Source of the DNA: Microvirga sp. VF16
GTDB lineage: Bacteria > Pseudomonadota > Alphaproteobacteria > Rhizobiales > Beijerinckiaceae
Length of the DNA: 64,000 nt
NCBI RefSeq assembly: GCF_016864375.1
Contig: NZ_CP069356.1
Coordinates: 682,001-746,000, forward strand
Direction: 5' to 3'
Shown: piece after piece, positions 41,386 through 51,009 of the stretch
How the letters are laid out: each line of letters begins with the position of its first letter
Numbering within the stretch: position 1 is the first letter of the stretch
Position numbers and translations under genes: made by a program
The notes under the pieces: generated by a model
Database searches by the model: none
Told to the model about the DNA's origin: nothing
The model's input: only the letters and a program-made list of their open reading frames with translations

Positions 41386-42945
41386 CTACCGTAGCTTAGC
41401 CATCAAATTGGTAGATCGGTCCAGCGACCTCAGGATTGGGACCCTGCGTCGGATCTGGCGGTAAGCTCCAATTACGAGATCCTCCAGACTGCGGGGAGCG
41501 GCTCTCGGGTTGATCGGTATGTTTCTAACTTCCGGGCATCTGCGATTTGTGAATTCGTGAAGCAGCGAGGCTTTGATCCGGTCCTTCAGAGGGGCCGATA
41601 GCAGCAAACTCAAGGCACGTCGCGAATTGAAGATGATGCTTGTATCAAATGCGAAATCGGAGCCTAGAAGAACCTGCGCGTGCCAGGTCGACATGCGGTG
41701 CTCCCAATAAACGAGGTCCCATCCATCGTAGCCAAATAGTAAGGGATTGGCCGGATCGGAAACGTCATATCCAGCTAAATCGAGGAAGGCCTCCATCTCG
41801 TGCAGCAGATATTGAATTGCCTCTTCGCGGAGGGGTTCACTCTGGCAGTGCTGGTGTGTGGCTATATCGATCCAATTCGAAACATCGAAGCAGGTCGGCA
41901 TTACCGGATGCTTGCGCCAGAAAGCACGCCCGATTTCTGCGAGATTGGAACGCACATGAATATAGTTGTGATCTGAAAACGCCTTCACATAAATTGCACT
42001 CGCTTCGTCAAAGTGCTTGTAGTCCGGCATAGCCTCAACGGCGGCATAGATAGATGGAGCTTCCTCACGACTGACAACTAAAAGGCGGCGGTGCTCGAAG
42101 CCAAGAGATCGGCACAGTTCTCCTGCAATCTTTACGTCGATCGCGGTGCTCGCGTCGAGGTCATAGGTGAATGGTACTGTACTCGGGATGTGTCGAAATG
42201 CGGCTAGCGAGGTGCGACTGTCGATCCCAGCGGTCAGCGAAACTGCAGGCGTCCAGCGGGAAGCGATGGCATTAGCGGTTCCAACGAGGACACGCTCTAG
42301 CGGATCAATCAGTTCTTCTACCGACCTCTCGACCCGCTCCTCCCGCGGCCAGAAACGGGTGAGTCGTCCGCTGGAAAGATCCAGGGCGAAGTTGGCGGGG
42401 AGAACGCGCACCCTTGTCACGGGCGAGGCATTTCCAGGCAGACCATAACGATAGTGTCGGAACAGCTGCCTGCGCGGCTCGCGGTTTAATATCTCTCCTA
42501 TCATAGTTGAATGGGAGGCAATTAAGGAGGTGTCTTCCGCAAAGTAGGTCGACCGCATTGCGCATGCATCGGTGAACACTGTCCACTTTCCATGGGCGTA
42601 ACAGATCGTGGTATAACGTCCAACCAGGTGATCCGTTGAAGTAAGCATCATTTCGATGCTGTCTTGTAGCGCGGTGTGTAGAAGCGTGCGAGCGATCTCT
42701 GCCTCGGAGAGGGAAGGCGTTTGCAGATCGATGCAGTGCCCAATTAATACGAGGAAAGCAGCTTCGGCCTCAGCTATGTGACACCGGTAATCAGGGGAAA
42801 TCTGGAGATGCCCCAAGGGGACTGATATGTCATTCATGCAAGTTGCTTCGCAGCGCCCATCAAGTGAGAAGAGGAAGCTGCGAGGGAGAAATAAGTTTGG
42901 TGAGCATGGGGTTTTTGCGTCGGGGATGGTGGTCTGGGTGGCCAT
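41386..42945 (-). CDS. Asparagine-synthase-like protein
   Basis: 519 residues from the ATG at 42945, selected because GAGGAGG lies just upstream; an ATG at 42981 lacks one. Residues about 40-200 look like the N-terminal beta-sandwich of class II glutamine amidotransferases (GRYTTICYAHGKWTVFTDACAMRSTYF), but no Cys follows the initiator Met, so glutaminase activity is not expected. The C-terminal synthase domain has the PP-loop-like SLTAGIDSR at about 236-244 (canonical SGGxDS) and an acidic region. Such proteins occur in polysaccharide and natural-product loci as amide-forming or nucleotide-binding enzymes. It is adjacent to two methyltransferases on the same strand, so a modification step is likely, though the substrate is unknown. 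Confidence 0.7.
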   Translation of the reverse strand: MATQTTIPDAKTPCSPNLFLPRSFLFSLDGRCEATCMNDISVPLGHLQISPDYRCHIAEAEAAFLVLIGHCIDLQTPSLSEAEIARTLLHTALQDSIEMMLTSTDHLVGRYTTICYAHGKWTVFTDACAMRSTYFAEDTSLIASHSTMIGEILNREPRRQLFRHYRYGLPGNASPVTRVRVLPANFALDLSSGRLTRFWPREERVERSVEELIDPLERVLVGTANAIASRWTPAVSLTAGIDSRTSLAAFRHIPSTVPFTYDLDASTAIDVKIAGELCRSLGFEHRRLLVVSREEAPSIYAAVEAMPDYKHFDEASAIYVKAFSDHNYIHVRSNLAEIGRAFWRKHPVMPTCFDVSNWIDIATHQHCQSEPLREEAIQYLLHEMEAFLDLAGYDVSDPANPLLFGYDGWDLVYWEHRMSTWHAQVLLGSDFAFDTSIIFNSRRALSLLLSAPLKDRIKASLLHEFTNRRCPEVRNIPINPRAAPRSLEDLVIGAYRQIRRRVPILRSLDRSTNLMAKLR

Positions 42946-43024
42946 TGCGCCTCCTCTTCGCCATAGCGAAGTATTGTTCAAAGCGATGAGGGCCTAGGAA
43001 CAAGAGGCCAATCACGTTCTTGGG

Positions 43025-43774
43025 TCAGTAGAACGCAACGTGAGAAAACTGGCCCGATGCAAATATGGACTGCCGTTTGTTTGCGACGACTCGGCCGCGC
43101 GTAAATGCAATGTCGGCTGATTGGAGTTCTTGGGCGATCCGATCACGCAGTAAGGTCTCACCCCGTCGCTCCGCATCATCAATTACGATGATGAAGCCTG
43201 CTGGGTTCAGCTTGCCGAGGAGGGTTAGGCAGCAGTGACGTGTGTATCTCTGCTTCGGTGTTAGGGCTGGGGGGCCATCGACAACAAGAAGGTCAATGGT
43301 CGCATCAAGTTGGGCTGCGTCAAAATCGTAACCGTCATACGAGAGGCCGTCGTCCTCGTAATGTCTGAGCGTGACAACCCTGACCTCATGACTCACACGC
43401 GCTCGGACGTAGTCCGCCCAGATTGGATCATGTTCTATCGTTAAGACGCTGCCCGTGATCAGGCCGTGCCGTCTCAGTTCATCGAAGAGCAGGGAAGTCT
43501 GTCCAGCCCCTAACTCCAGGACAGACGAGAGCTTTGTCTCGCGCGCGACCCGAAGGAGGAAATACAACAGTCCATAGTTCGCGGCATTTCCGACCGGATA
43601 GAACTTGTTCTCGACCCCGATTTGCGCCAGATCCCGCTCGAAGATACGCTGGTAGACGGCTTCCAGCCCGGGGTTCGTCGGATCCAAGCCGCCGGTTGCA
43701 ATTTGCTGAACAAGCCGTGCGGTGCGTGGAAGCGCCTGATCCTGGATGTAGGCCTGAATGAGTTTTCTCATCAT
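43025..43774 (-). CDS. Class I SAM-dependent methyltransferase
   Basis: 249 residues. Motif I SSVLELGAGQTSLLFDEL (about 82-99), the acidic ribose-binding residue in LTIEHDP, motif IV-like IDLLVVDGPPALTPKQRY and the ending of a Rossmann core (GFIIVIDDAERRGE) are visible. The layout resembles Methyltransf_24-type enzymes that act on sugars or small molecules. It lies between the asparagine-synthase-like gene (80-bp gap) and the second methyltransferase (320-bp gap), all on the minus strand. Confidence 0.8.
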   Translation of the reverse strand: MMRKLIQAYIQDQALPRTARLVQQIATGGLDPTNPGLEAVYQRIFERDLAQIGVENKFYPVGNAANYGLLYFLLRVARETKLSSVLELGAGQTSLLFDELRRHGLITGSVLTIEHDPIWADYVRARVSHEVRVVTLRHYEDDGLSYDGYDFDAAQLDATIDLLVVDGPPALTPKQRYTRHCCLTLLGKLNPAGFIIVIDDAERRGETLLRDRIAQELQSADIAFTRGRVVANKRQSIFASGQFSHVAFY

Positions 43775-44095
43775 CTGTCCCTATCCTCGCGGGTCCATCA
43801 ACAAACAAGCCATAGGCCAGAGGAATGTCCGGCACCGCCGCAACTAGCGTGGCGCCTTGGCGGGACAAGCTGCCGCACCATAATCCGCTTGCTGTCTGAA
43901 ACTATGGCATCGTGTGCCAAGGCAAATAGTGCATACAGGAAGGTGCGTAATTCGCAGAACTGCCTTTATGGAATGGGCTGCTTGTGACTCAGCGGGAGAA
44001 CGCCGCACTAGGCCGCCCACGCCGTCACAGCAGGAAATCGTCCGTTCTACGTCAGCAAATTCGTCTGCCGGTCTCGACGACGCCTACGGCCGAGT
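43775..44095. other. Gap between two methyltransferase genes
   Basis: 320 bp with no recognisable gene or repeat. It is too long for simple operon spacing and may hold a promoter for the asparagine-synthase/methyltransferase pair or decayed coding DNA. Confidence 0.4.
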
Positions 44096-44911
44096 TCAAC
44101 TCTGACTTGAAAGGAGCAGTGGCGTCTGCGGCGATCCGGTGATTTCTCGGTATTTCTGCCGGGTCAGCGCTGCGAACAGGTGGCCGGTCGGCAGCTTCAC
44201 CGTGCGAACCTCACTATCAGGGGCAACGCGGGCGAGGAAGTAGTGCCAGTTTTCCGGACTCCAGAAGTTAATGTGCCCAGCGTAGGACTGGAATTCCGGG
44301 TTGTACTCCTTGGCGACAAACCGATCCTTCCGCCCGTCGGGTACCGTTAGGACCAGGGTGCCGCCGTCTGCGACTATGTCGAACAGGCGCCGGACGGCCG
44401 CCTCGGGATTTACTAGGTGTTCGAGCACCTCGGTCAGAAAAACCACGTCATAGCTCGGTGCCTCCGGAAGATCCCACAGTGAGCAGAAGAACAATTCGGC
44501 ATCGGGGCAGGCCCGCTTCGCCATGGCGAGCTTCTCGTTACCGATGTCGCATCCGGCGAGAGAGACGCCGGGGTATCGCGCTCCGATGAGGCGCAGCAGG
44601 CATCCCGCATGGCAACCGACATCCAGAACACGCTTTCCTGCGATTTCGACTGCTTCCGCGTCGCACTGGTCGAGCAGAAGGCGGACCATCGCGAGCCGAT
44701 GCGGGGTGAAGTACTTCTGCAGGAACGCCGGCGTCGGCCACGCTCCGGTAACGGCGTTGTGCTGTATCTCTGGAAGAATGTCCTGCAGCAGGCCGGCAGA
44801 GTTGTCCGTGTCGAGACGAGTCGGCCGATACTGCAGTTCTGGTTCAATCCTGACAATCCTATAGCCGTACCGCGCAAGCACAGATTGAATCAAATTCTTG
44901 ACCTGGAGCAT
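44096..44911 (-). CDS. Class I SAM-dependent methyltransferase (Methyltransf_23-like)
   Basis: 271 residues. An N-terminal extension has GAWPTPAFLQKYFTPHRLAMV. Motif I is KRVLDVGCHAGCLLRLIG (about 93-110), followed by LAGCDIG (acidic ribose contact), YDVVFLTEVLEHLVNPEAAVRRLFD (motif IV/post-IV) and GGTLVLTVPDG. C-terminal residues include HINFWSPENWHYFLARV, common in sugar O-methyltransferases and Methyltransf_23 enzymes of polysaccharide loci. It probably caps or decorates a glycan. The first gene of the minus-strand set; the IS110 element begins about 200 bp upstream. Confidence 0.82.
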   Translation of the reverse strand: MLQVKNLIQSVLARYGYRIVRIEPELQYRPTRLDTDNSAGLLQDILPEIQHNAVTGAWPTPAFLQKYFTPHRLAMVRLLLDQCDAEAVEIAGKRVLDVGCHAGCLLRLIGARYPGVSLAGCDIGNEKLAMAKRACPDAELFFCSLWDLPEAPSYDVVFLTEVLEHLVNPEAAVRRLFDIVADGGTLVLTVPDGRKDRFVAKEYNPEFQSYAGHINFWSPENWHYFLARVAPDSEVRTVKLPTGHLFAALTRQKYREITGSPQTPLLLSSQS

Positions 44912-45113
44912 CTTACCTCGCCTCCGGTCTCATTTGGGGTCGCGGTGCAACCGCGCTGCTTCGTTGATAAGAGCGTCCATGCTTGACTACAGATGGCACG
45001 CGCCCAAGATCATGCACCAAATCGCGCGCCTAGGCCACGTAATTCGCGGAAGGCCGTGTGTGGACGGCGCCTGCTTGGCAAGAGGGCTGTTTATGTTTTG
45101 ACGCTTTGGTCGG

Positions 45114-46531
45114 GTGCTGTTGGAGTGGACGGCCCCCTTACGGCATCGCTGTGCCAGAATGAGGTCGTTGCAGATCTCAGTGACAGGAGACCGTCCATGG
45201 ACCAGATTATCCGCATCGGAATGGATACGTCAAAGCACGTCTTCCAACTGCACGGCGTGAATGCCGCCGAGGAGCCGGTGCTGCGCAAGAAGCTGCGGCG
45301 CCAGGATCTGATCACCTTCTTTGGCAAGCTTCCGCCCACCGTAGTTGCCCTTGAAGCCTGTGGGGGCTCGCACCATTGGGCGCGCCTTCTGCAGTCGTTA
45401 GGGCACCAGGTGAAGCTGATCGCGCCGCAATTGGCCAAGCCGTACGTCAAGCGTGGCAAGAACGATGCGGCTGATGCCGAGGCGATCTGCGAGGCGATGA
45501 GCCGGCCCACCATGCGCTTCGTGCCGGTCAAAACAGCCGACCAGCAGGCGGCCTTGATGCTGGTGGGCGTGCGCGATCGCTTGATCCGGCAGCGCACCCA
45601 GCTGGTCAACGTGATCCGCGGCTATGCGGCGGAGTTCGGGCTCATTGCCCCTAAGGGGCTGTGCCGGATCGAGCCTCTGCTGGAGCGGGTCAAAACCGAG
45701 GAGACCTTGCCGGCTCTCGCCCGGGAGCTGTTTGCGATGCAGGCCACGGAGTATGCGCAGCTGCAGGCCCGATTGGAGGAGATTGAAGATCGCCTCATGG
45801 CTTGGCACCGCGCCCATGAGATCAGCCGACGCTTGGCCAGGATTCCTGGGGTGGGTCCGATCGGCGCTGCGATGTTGGTGATGAAGACGCCTGCACCCGA
45901 GGCCTTTCGCTCGGCCCGCCACTTTGCCGCCTGGCTTGGCTTGACCCCGAAGGATCATTCCACCGCCGGCAAGGTGCGGCATGGGGTGATCACGCGGGCC
46001 GGTGACGAGGCCCTGCGCAGCGTGCTGGTGGTCGGGGCGACTGCTGTCATCCGGCAGTTGCGGCGCGGCCAGAGTGCGCCGCCTTCGCCGTGGCTGGTGG
46101 CGTTGCTCCAGCGCAAGCCGCCCAAGCTGGTTGCCGTGGCGCTGGCCAACAAGATCGCCCGCATTGCCTGGAAGCTGATGGTGACAGGGGAGAGCTACAA
46201 AGCCCCAGCGTCAGTATCGGCAGCGGCGTGCGCTGTGTAGAGATCAGCCCGACATGAGAACCCTTCAAGCGCTCTCGTGTTGAGCTGGTGTCGGACCTTG
46301 CAAGGAAGCGAGCAGATGGTGTGATCGATCGATCCAGACGGTGAGACACTCCGCACATGACTGTGGTCTGGCGAGGCCGCGGTGCTGTTGGGAACTCACA
46401 GAGCGGACGCCATCTTGGCCAGCGGTCATGTGTGACTGCAATGAAAGGCCGGACATATGACCGCAAGCGATCCGATCAAACCATGCCGAAATCTTCTTGC
46501 GAGGCGGGGGCCGTCCACATAAGCCATGTGT
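45114..46531 (+). mobile_element. IS1111-type IS110-family element, copy 1 of 3
   Basis: A 1,418-bp unit identical in extent to 55001-56418 and, inverted, 52223-53640. Subterminal inverted repeats GTGGACGGCCCCC (45125-45137) and GGGGGCCGTCCAC (46506-46518) are exact. The gene lies near the left, leaving about 290 bp of non-coding right end, which in IS1111-type elements is where the bridge RNA is encoded. One base difference from the other copies was noticed at the end of the 5-prime leader (CAGTGACAG versus CAGTCACAG). Confidence 0.85.
45197..46240 (+). CDS. IS110-family (IS1111 group) transposase, copy 1
   Basis: 347 residues. The DEDD domain has Asp10 in IRIGMDTSKHVFQLHG, Glu53 in VVALEACGGSHHWAR, and Asp90/Asp93 in KRGKNDAADAEAI. 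Then the coiled middle part, the helix-hairpin-helix-like RRLARIPGVGPIGAAML and the C-terminal transposase domain with the Ser-bearing WLGLTPKDHSTAGKVRHGVITRAGDEALRSVLV. The start is the ATG at 45197, six bases after AGGAGA. The protein is identical to the copies at 52514 and 55084. Confidence 0.93.
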   Translation: MDQIIRIGMDTSKHVFQLHGVNAAEEPVLRKKLRRQDLITFFGKLPPTVVALEACGGSHHWARLLQSLGHQVKLIAPQLAKPYVKRGKNDAADAEAICEAMSRPTMRFVPVKTADQQAALMLVGVRDRLIRQRTQLVNVIRGYAAEFGLIAPKGLCRIEPLLERVKTEETLPALARELFAMQATEYAQLQARLEEIEDRLMAWHRAHEISRRLARIPGVGPIGAAMLVMKTPAPEAFRSARHFAAWLGLTPKDHSTAGKVRHGVITRAGDEALRSVLVVGATAVIRQLRRGQSAPPSPWLVALLQRKPPKLVAVALANKIARIAWKLMVTGESYKAPASVSAAACAV

Positions 46532-47823
46532 TTGGCCTTTATGCGGCCTCATGACCGCTGGCCCTGATGAAGTTCGCGGATCAGGTCCCCATCGTTTATG
46601 CTGCGTCTGAGCGCAACGGCCTTCTCGGGCTGCTCTGATCCCCGGCTCGAGCGGTTCGTCATCACACCATCACCACCTCACCAATCCTACAAATGTTCGT
46701 TCGGCTCCAAACGCTGCCTAAGCAGCCGCAGCCGCCGGAGCGCGGTATCCTTCGCTGTCCTGCAGCACCGCCCAAGCGATCCGAGCCAGCTGGTTGGCAA
46801 TGGTGGTCTTGACCACGCTGGCTGGGCGGCGAGCCAGAAGCGCGCTGATCCACCCTGCTGTCACCGAGCTCCGGCCGCGCGCATGCCGCATCAGCGTGGA
46901 GGCTCCCAACACCAGAAGCCGTCGTGGGTATCGGTCTCCCTGCTTGGAGATGTGCCCCAATCGCACCTTACCGCCAGTGCCGCTCTGCCGTGGCACAAGT
47001 CCGATCCAGGCCGCCAAGTGCTGGCCCGAACGGAAGGAACTCGGATCCGGGATGGTGGCCGCCAGGGCACTGGCGGTGATCAGTTCGATGCCGGGGATCG
47101 TCTCCAGGCGCTGGCTCAGCTCATTTGTGCGATGCCACGCCAGGATCTCATGCTCAACTTGGCCAATACGGCCGTGGACGTCCTCAATCTGAGCAAGGAT
47201 CAGGCGGATGCACCGCCATGCCAGGTCCGGCAACGCCGCGCCGCGTGCCTTCTCGGCCACTTCAATGAGCTTGGGAACGCTGGGCAGCCCCTGAGGAGAG
47301 ATGATGCCATACTCAGCCAAGTGACCACGCAGGGCATTGACCAACATGGTCCGCTGGCGCACGAGCAGGTCGCGGGTGCGGTGGAGCGTGAGCGCGGCCT
47401 GCTGCTCAGGATTCTTGATGGCGACAAAGCGCATGGTCGGCCGGGTCACTGCCTCGCAGATGCCTTCCGCATCGCGGGCATCACTTTTGCTGCGTTTGAC
47501 ATGAGGCTTCACATAGGCCGCAGGCATGAGCCGGACCTCGTGGCCGAGAGCCGCCAGTTCCCGCGCCCAGAAGTGCGCCGTGGAGCAGGCCTCCACCCCG
47601 ATCAGACAAGCTGGTAAACAGTGGAAGAAGCCGAGCACCTCACTGCGCCGTATCTGACGACGGATCAGAGCCTGTCCTGCGTCATCAATGCCGTGGACCT
47701 GAAACACATGCTTGGCGAGATCGAAACCTACTGTCGTGACTTGCATTGGAGCGGCTCCCTGTCTGGCGCTGAGGCAAACACCCTATCTGAAGGGCACTGC
47801 CGGGAGCAGGCGCCGTCCACTCC
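46532..47823 (-). mobile_element. Second IS110/IS1111-type element (type E), interrupted at its right end
   Basis: The left end carries GGAGTGGACGGCGCCTGCTC on the minus strand (about 47804-47823), related to the ends of the other IS1111-type elements. The gene is at 46718-47746. The right, non-coding end runs into copy 1 of the first element at 46531. Its junction TTTGGCCTTTATGCGGCC...GTTCGCGGATCAGGTCC resembles the corresponding junction next to copies 2 and 3. Confidence 0.7.
46718..47746 (-). CDS. IS110-family (IS1111 group) transposase, type E
   Basis: 342 residues. The DEDD domain shows TTVGFDLAKHVFQVHGID, IGVEACSTAHFWAR and KRSKSDARDAEGICEAV. The coiled middle is followed by LETIPGIELITASALA and the C-terminal AWIGLVPRQSGTGGKVRLGHISKQGDRYPRRLLVLGAS with the conserved Ser. 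It is intact and of normal family length. It is about the same architecture as the transposases at 45197 and 51010 but clearly different in sequence, so three IS1111-type lineages coexist in the window. Confidence 0.92.
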   Translation of the reverse strand: MQVTTVGFDLAKHVFQVHGIDDAGQALIRRQIRRSEVLGFFHCLPACLIGVEACSTAHFWARELAALGHEVRLMPAAYVKPHVKRSKSDARDAEGICEAVTRPTMRFVAIKNPEQQAALTLHRTRDLLVRQRTMLVNALRGHLAEYGIISPQGLPSVPKLIEVAEKARGAALPDLAWRCIRLILAQIEDVHGRIGQVEHEILAWHRTNELSQRLETIPGIELITASALAATIPDPSSFRSGQHLAAWIGLVPRQSGTGGKVRLGHISKQGDRYPRRLLVLGASTLMRHARGRSSVTAGWISALLARRPASVVKTTIANQLARIAWAVLQDSEGYRAPAAAAA

Positions 47824-47826
47824 ATC

Positions 47827-48082
47827 ATCTTTGGAACACGATCTGAAGTGTTCGGAAGTCGTCACGCCGGCCTATGGAACGTTGTCGCGTCTATGCAGCA
47901 GAACCGATGTCCAGGACGCCTCGGCAATGAACGTTTCCGACAGGGATCGCGCCGGACCGCTAAATTAGCGCCCGTCGATCCGGAGTTGTCAGCCTGATCG
48001 GCCAGCCGAGCTCACAAGCCTGTGCTATCATTCCTCCTGGATCAAGCTTAGCCCAATCCGGCAGGGCGGAGATGCCTTACTC
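47827..48082. other. Gap before the GT4 gene
   Basis: About 250 bp between the type E element and the next glycosyltransferase. It contains no gene; it may hold the promoter of the GT4-flippase pair. Confidence 0.4.
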
Positions 48083-49261
48083 ATGGTCGACGAAGCACCA
48101 ACCCGCAGGATTCTCTTCATCATCAACTCCCTCGAGGGCGGCGGGGCAGAGCGGGTGATGTGTCTTGTGGCAGCCGCAGTAGCAGAAGCCGAGAGGCACT
48201 GGAGGGTCAGTCTTGCCACCCTCGATCAGGAACGCGAAAGCTATGCGCTTTCGGAGCGCGTGACCCGTATTCGATTGAATGCAGGAGGAAGCCTGCTATG
48301 GAGCATGATCGCCCTTCGTAGGCTTCTTCGTCTGGAACGTCCCGACGTCGTCATTAGTTTTCTGACGCGGTCGAACTGCGCCGCAATTGCCTGCTCACGG
48401 CTGGCGGGGATTCCATGCGTCGTCAGCGAACGTGTCCACACTACAAGCCATCTCTCGTCCGACCGGGGCCGTCGATTGAAGAAAGCTCTGATCAGGTGCC
48501 TCTACCCCTATGCGGATCGGATCGTCGCCGTCTCCCAAGGCATCAGGGACGATCTCGTCGAGCACTATGGCGTGGCCGCCAGACAGGTGGTAACGATCCA
48601 CAATCCCGTCGATGCGGAGAGGATCAGGCGCGCGGCTTTGACCGCTCCTTCGGTCGATCTTCCTCATGACTTCATCGTGGCGGTCGGGCGCCTCGTGCCG
48701 AACAAGAACTTTTCGATGCTGCTGCGTTCGTATGCGGCTGCGAGTATCGGCAGCTCGCTCGTGATCCTCGGAGAGGGAGCCGAACGGTCCAGGCTCGAAG
48801 CCCTCGCGTCCGAGCTCGGGGTGTCCGACAAGGTCCACCTGCTGGGCTTCGCGGCGAATCCCCACGCGATCGTCGCGCGGGCCCAATTCTACGTGTCGCC
48901 GTCGAACGCGGAAGGTTTTCCGAATGCGATGATCGAGGCCATGTGCATCGGACTGCCTGTCGTGTCGACGGATTGCGAATCCGGCCCATCCGAGATCCTT
49001 CAGGGAGGAGTGGGAGCGCCGAAAGTCACGGAGCTGACGAAGGCCAGGTTCGGCATTCTGGTCCCACCTGACAACGAGCGCGCCATGAGCGCCGCGCTTC
49101 GGACAATGAGCCAGCCCCGCAATCGCAGGCACTTCGCCGCTGCGGCCCGGAGGCGCGCGCACGACTTCTCCCTTGATCACAGTCTGATGGAGTATCGAGC
49201 CGTGATTGATACAAGCCTTTCAGTCCTCACGTCCGGAAGGCGGCCGGTTGAGGCGATCTGA
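48083..49261 (+). CDS. GT4-type glycosyltransferase
   Basis: 392 residues with a GT-B fold. ILFIINSLEGGGAERVMCLVAAAV at the N-terminus is the GGAER-V loop typical of GalNAc/galactosyl GT4 enzymes. VVSERVHTTSHL, then FIVAVGRLVPNKNFSMLL, starts the donor domain, and PSNAEGFPNAMIEAMCIGLPVVSTDCESGPSEIL is the EX7E-like motif. The predicted cytoplasmic role is adding a sugar to the lipid-linked repeat. It is followed 158 bp later by the flippase gene, both plus strand, so a two-gene operon is likely; together they look like the second, separated part of the EPS locus. Confidence 0.88.
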   Translation: MVDEAPTRRILFIINSLEGGGAERVMCLVAAAVAEAERHWRVSLATLDQERESYALSERVTRIRLNAGGSLLWSMIALRRLLRLERPDVVISFLTRSNCAAIACSRLAGIPCVVSERVHTTSHLSSDRGRRLKKALIRCLYPYADRIVAVSQGIRDDLVEHYGVAARQVVTIHNPVDAERIRRAALTAPSVDLPHDFIVAVGRLVPNKNFSMLLRSYAAASIGSSLVILGEGAERSRLEALASELGVSDKVHLLGFAANPHAIVARAQFYVSPSNAEGFPNAMIEAMCIGLPVVSTDCESGPSEILQGGVGAPKVTELTKARFGILVPPDNERAMSAALRTMSQPRNRRHFAAAARRRAHDFSLDHSLMEYRAVIDTSLSVLTSGRRPVEAI

Positions 49262-49418
49262 CGTTCCCATGAACGCCGGAACAGACTTCAGGTGCGTCGC
49301 GGATTGTCGATCGGGCCGCGCCCGGGATCCGATCGAGTGCCATGGCACGAGCGTCTGAAGCCTTCACGCCGTCGTTTCACGCGCTCCTCGTGGCGCGCAT
49401 CTCGTCTCAGGTAGCCGG

Positions 49419-50879
49419 ATGACCAAAAGAATTTCAGCAGCGAGAGCCGTGGTCTTCATGGGGGCGGCTCAGGCTTGCAGATTGATAGTTACATTCATAA
49501 CCGCCCCGATCCTCGGCAGGCTGCTGCACCCCGCCGACTTCGGCCTAATCGCAACCTCGGCGCCGATCATCGGTTTTGTAACAATGATTCAAAATCTGGG
49601 TCTGACCCAGGCGATCATTCAACGCCAGATGATCACGAAAGGACAAACCAACACGCTGTTCTGGCTGTCCCTGCTTCTCAGTCTCACGTTCGCCGCCGGT
49701 CTGTCCGTTCTGGCGCCCTTGCTGGCGCGTTATTTTCAGGAACCGCGTTTGACGGCCATCATCTGGGCCGGTGCGGTGCTCACCGTGGTTTCCGTCATCG
49801 CCGAGCAGCCTATGGCGCTCCTGACCCGAGGCCTTCGTTTCAGGCTTCTGGCCGTCCTTGACATTCTCGGCATCGTCATTGGGGCTGCCCTTGGGGTTGC
49901 GATCGCGTGGTACACCCGCAGCTACTGGGCTTTGCTGGTGCCTCTGGCGTGTGCCCGTTTCCTGAACTTGGTTGTTTCGGCCCTTGCGGCCCGGTGGTTC
50001 CCGGGGAGACCGGTTTGGGATGAGGCCGCGCGACAGATGATCGGATTCGGCGCAGGCCTGTCGACGTTCAATGTCTTGAACTTCTTCGCGCGCAGCGCGG
50101 ACAATCTGATGATTGCCAAAGCGCATGGCGCCGTCGCGCTTGGCTTCTACGATCGGGCCTACAAGCTCATGTTGCTGCCACTCACGCAGGCGACCTGGCC
50201 GTTGGGCCGCATCATAATACCAATTCTTTCGCGGCTGCAGGACGAACCGGAGGAATATCGCCTCACCTATGTCAGCAGCGTGAGCCTCCTGATGCTTGCG
50301 GTGCAACCAGGTGTGTTGTGTGCGGTGATCTATTCCGATGCAACCGTCGCGCTGCTGCTCGGAAGCAAGTGGGCGGAAGCAGCGCCCATATTCGCCTGGC
50401 TGGGGTTCGCGGGTCTGCACCAGACATTCACGTCGACGACGGGCTGGCTGTTCATAAGCCAAGGAAGGATGCGGGAATTCGGTATCGTCGGCCTTGTTGG
50501 TTCAACATTGGCGATAGCCTCATTTGCCGTCGGTCTGCCCTGGGGACCTCTTGGCGTCGCCATCTCTTATGTCGTCAGCGATTATGCGCTACGACTTCCC
50601 TTCACCTGGTACATGACGGGACGGGCAGGCTATGTCGGGGTTGGTGACATCTACCGAATCGTCATCCCCCATGCCTGCGGTCTCCTGGTGAGCGCATCTG
50701 CGCTGGTTCTGGTCAAGGCATCCCTACAGGCCCCTTCGCCCGTCGCGCTGGGCGGAATTCTCGTCGTCACCTACGTGATCAACTCCGCCGTCCTGACGCT
50801 GTTCAGGCCTAAGCGTCTCCTGATGATCCGAGCGCTGAAGGTAGCGTGTCGGAGTGTGATGCTGCGCGCGACTTCCTGA
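49419..50879 (+). CDS. Wzx-like polysaccharide flippase (PST/ExoT type)
   Basis: 486 residues with about 12-14 membrane helices. The N-terminal AARAVVFMGAAQACRLIVTFITAPILGRLLHPADFGLIATSAPIIGFVTMIQNLGLTQAII and the middle AGLSTFNVLNFFARSADNLMIAKAHGAVALGFYDRAYKLMLLP are typical of the polysaccharide transporter branch related to ExoT and WzxC. It should flip the lipid-linked repeat unit across the inner membrane, ahead of Wzy polymerisation. No other flippase is seen in the window, so it is the probable partner of the polymerase at 12627. It ends about 50 bp before the large inverted repeat. Confidence 0.9.
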   Translation: MTKRISAARAVVFMGAAQACRLIVTFITAPILGRLLHPADFGLIATSAPIIGFVTMIQNLGLTQAIIQRQMITKGQTNTLFWLSLLLSLTFAAGLSVLAPLLARYFQEPRLTAIIWAGAVLTVVSVIAEQPMALLTRGLRFRLLAVLDILGIVIGAALGVAIAWYTRSYWALLVPLACARFLNLVVSALAARWFPGRPVWDEAARQMIGFGAGLSTFNVLNFFARSADNLMIAKAHGAVALGFYDRAYKLMLLPLTQATWPLGRIIIPILSRLQDEPEEYRLTYVSSVSLLMLAVQPGVLCAVIYSDATVALLLGSKWAEAAPIFAWLGFAGLHQTFTSTTGWLFISQGRMREFGIVGLVGSTLAIASFAVGLPWGPLGVAISYVVSDYALRLPFTWYMTGRAGYVGVGDIYRIVIPHACGLLVSASALVLVKASLQAPSPVALGGILVVTYVINSAVLTLFRPKRLLMIRALKVACRSVMLRATS

Positions 50880-51009
50880 ACGGGACGACCATCCTTCAGG
50901 ATCAGGGCGTCTTCAAGTTGGAGGTGGTGAGGCCTTGATGGTGTGGACGCCCCCAACGGCCTCAGTGTGCCACAGTGGAGGTGTTGAACACCACTTAAGG
51001 GAGGCGTCC

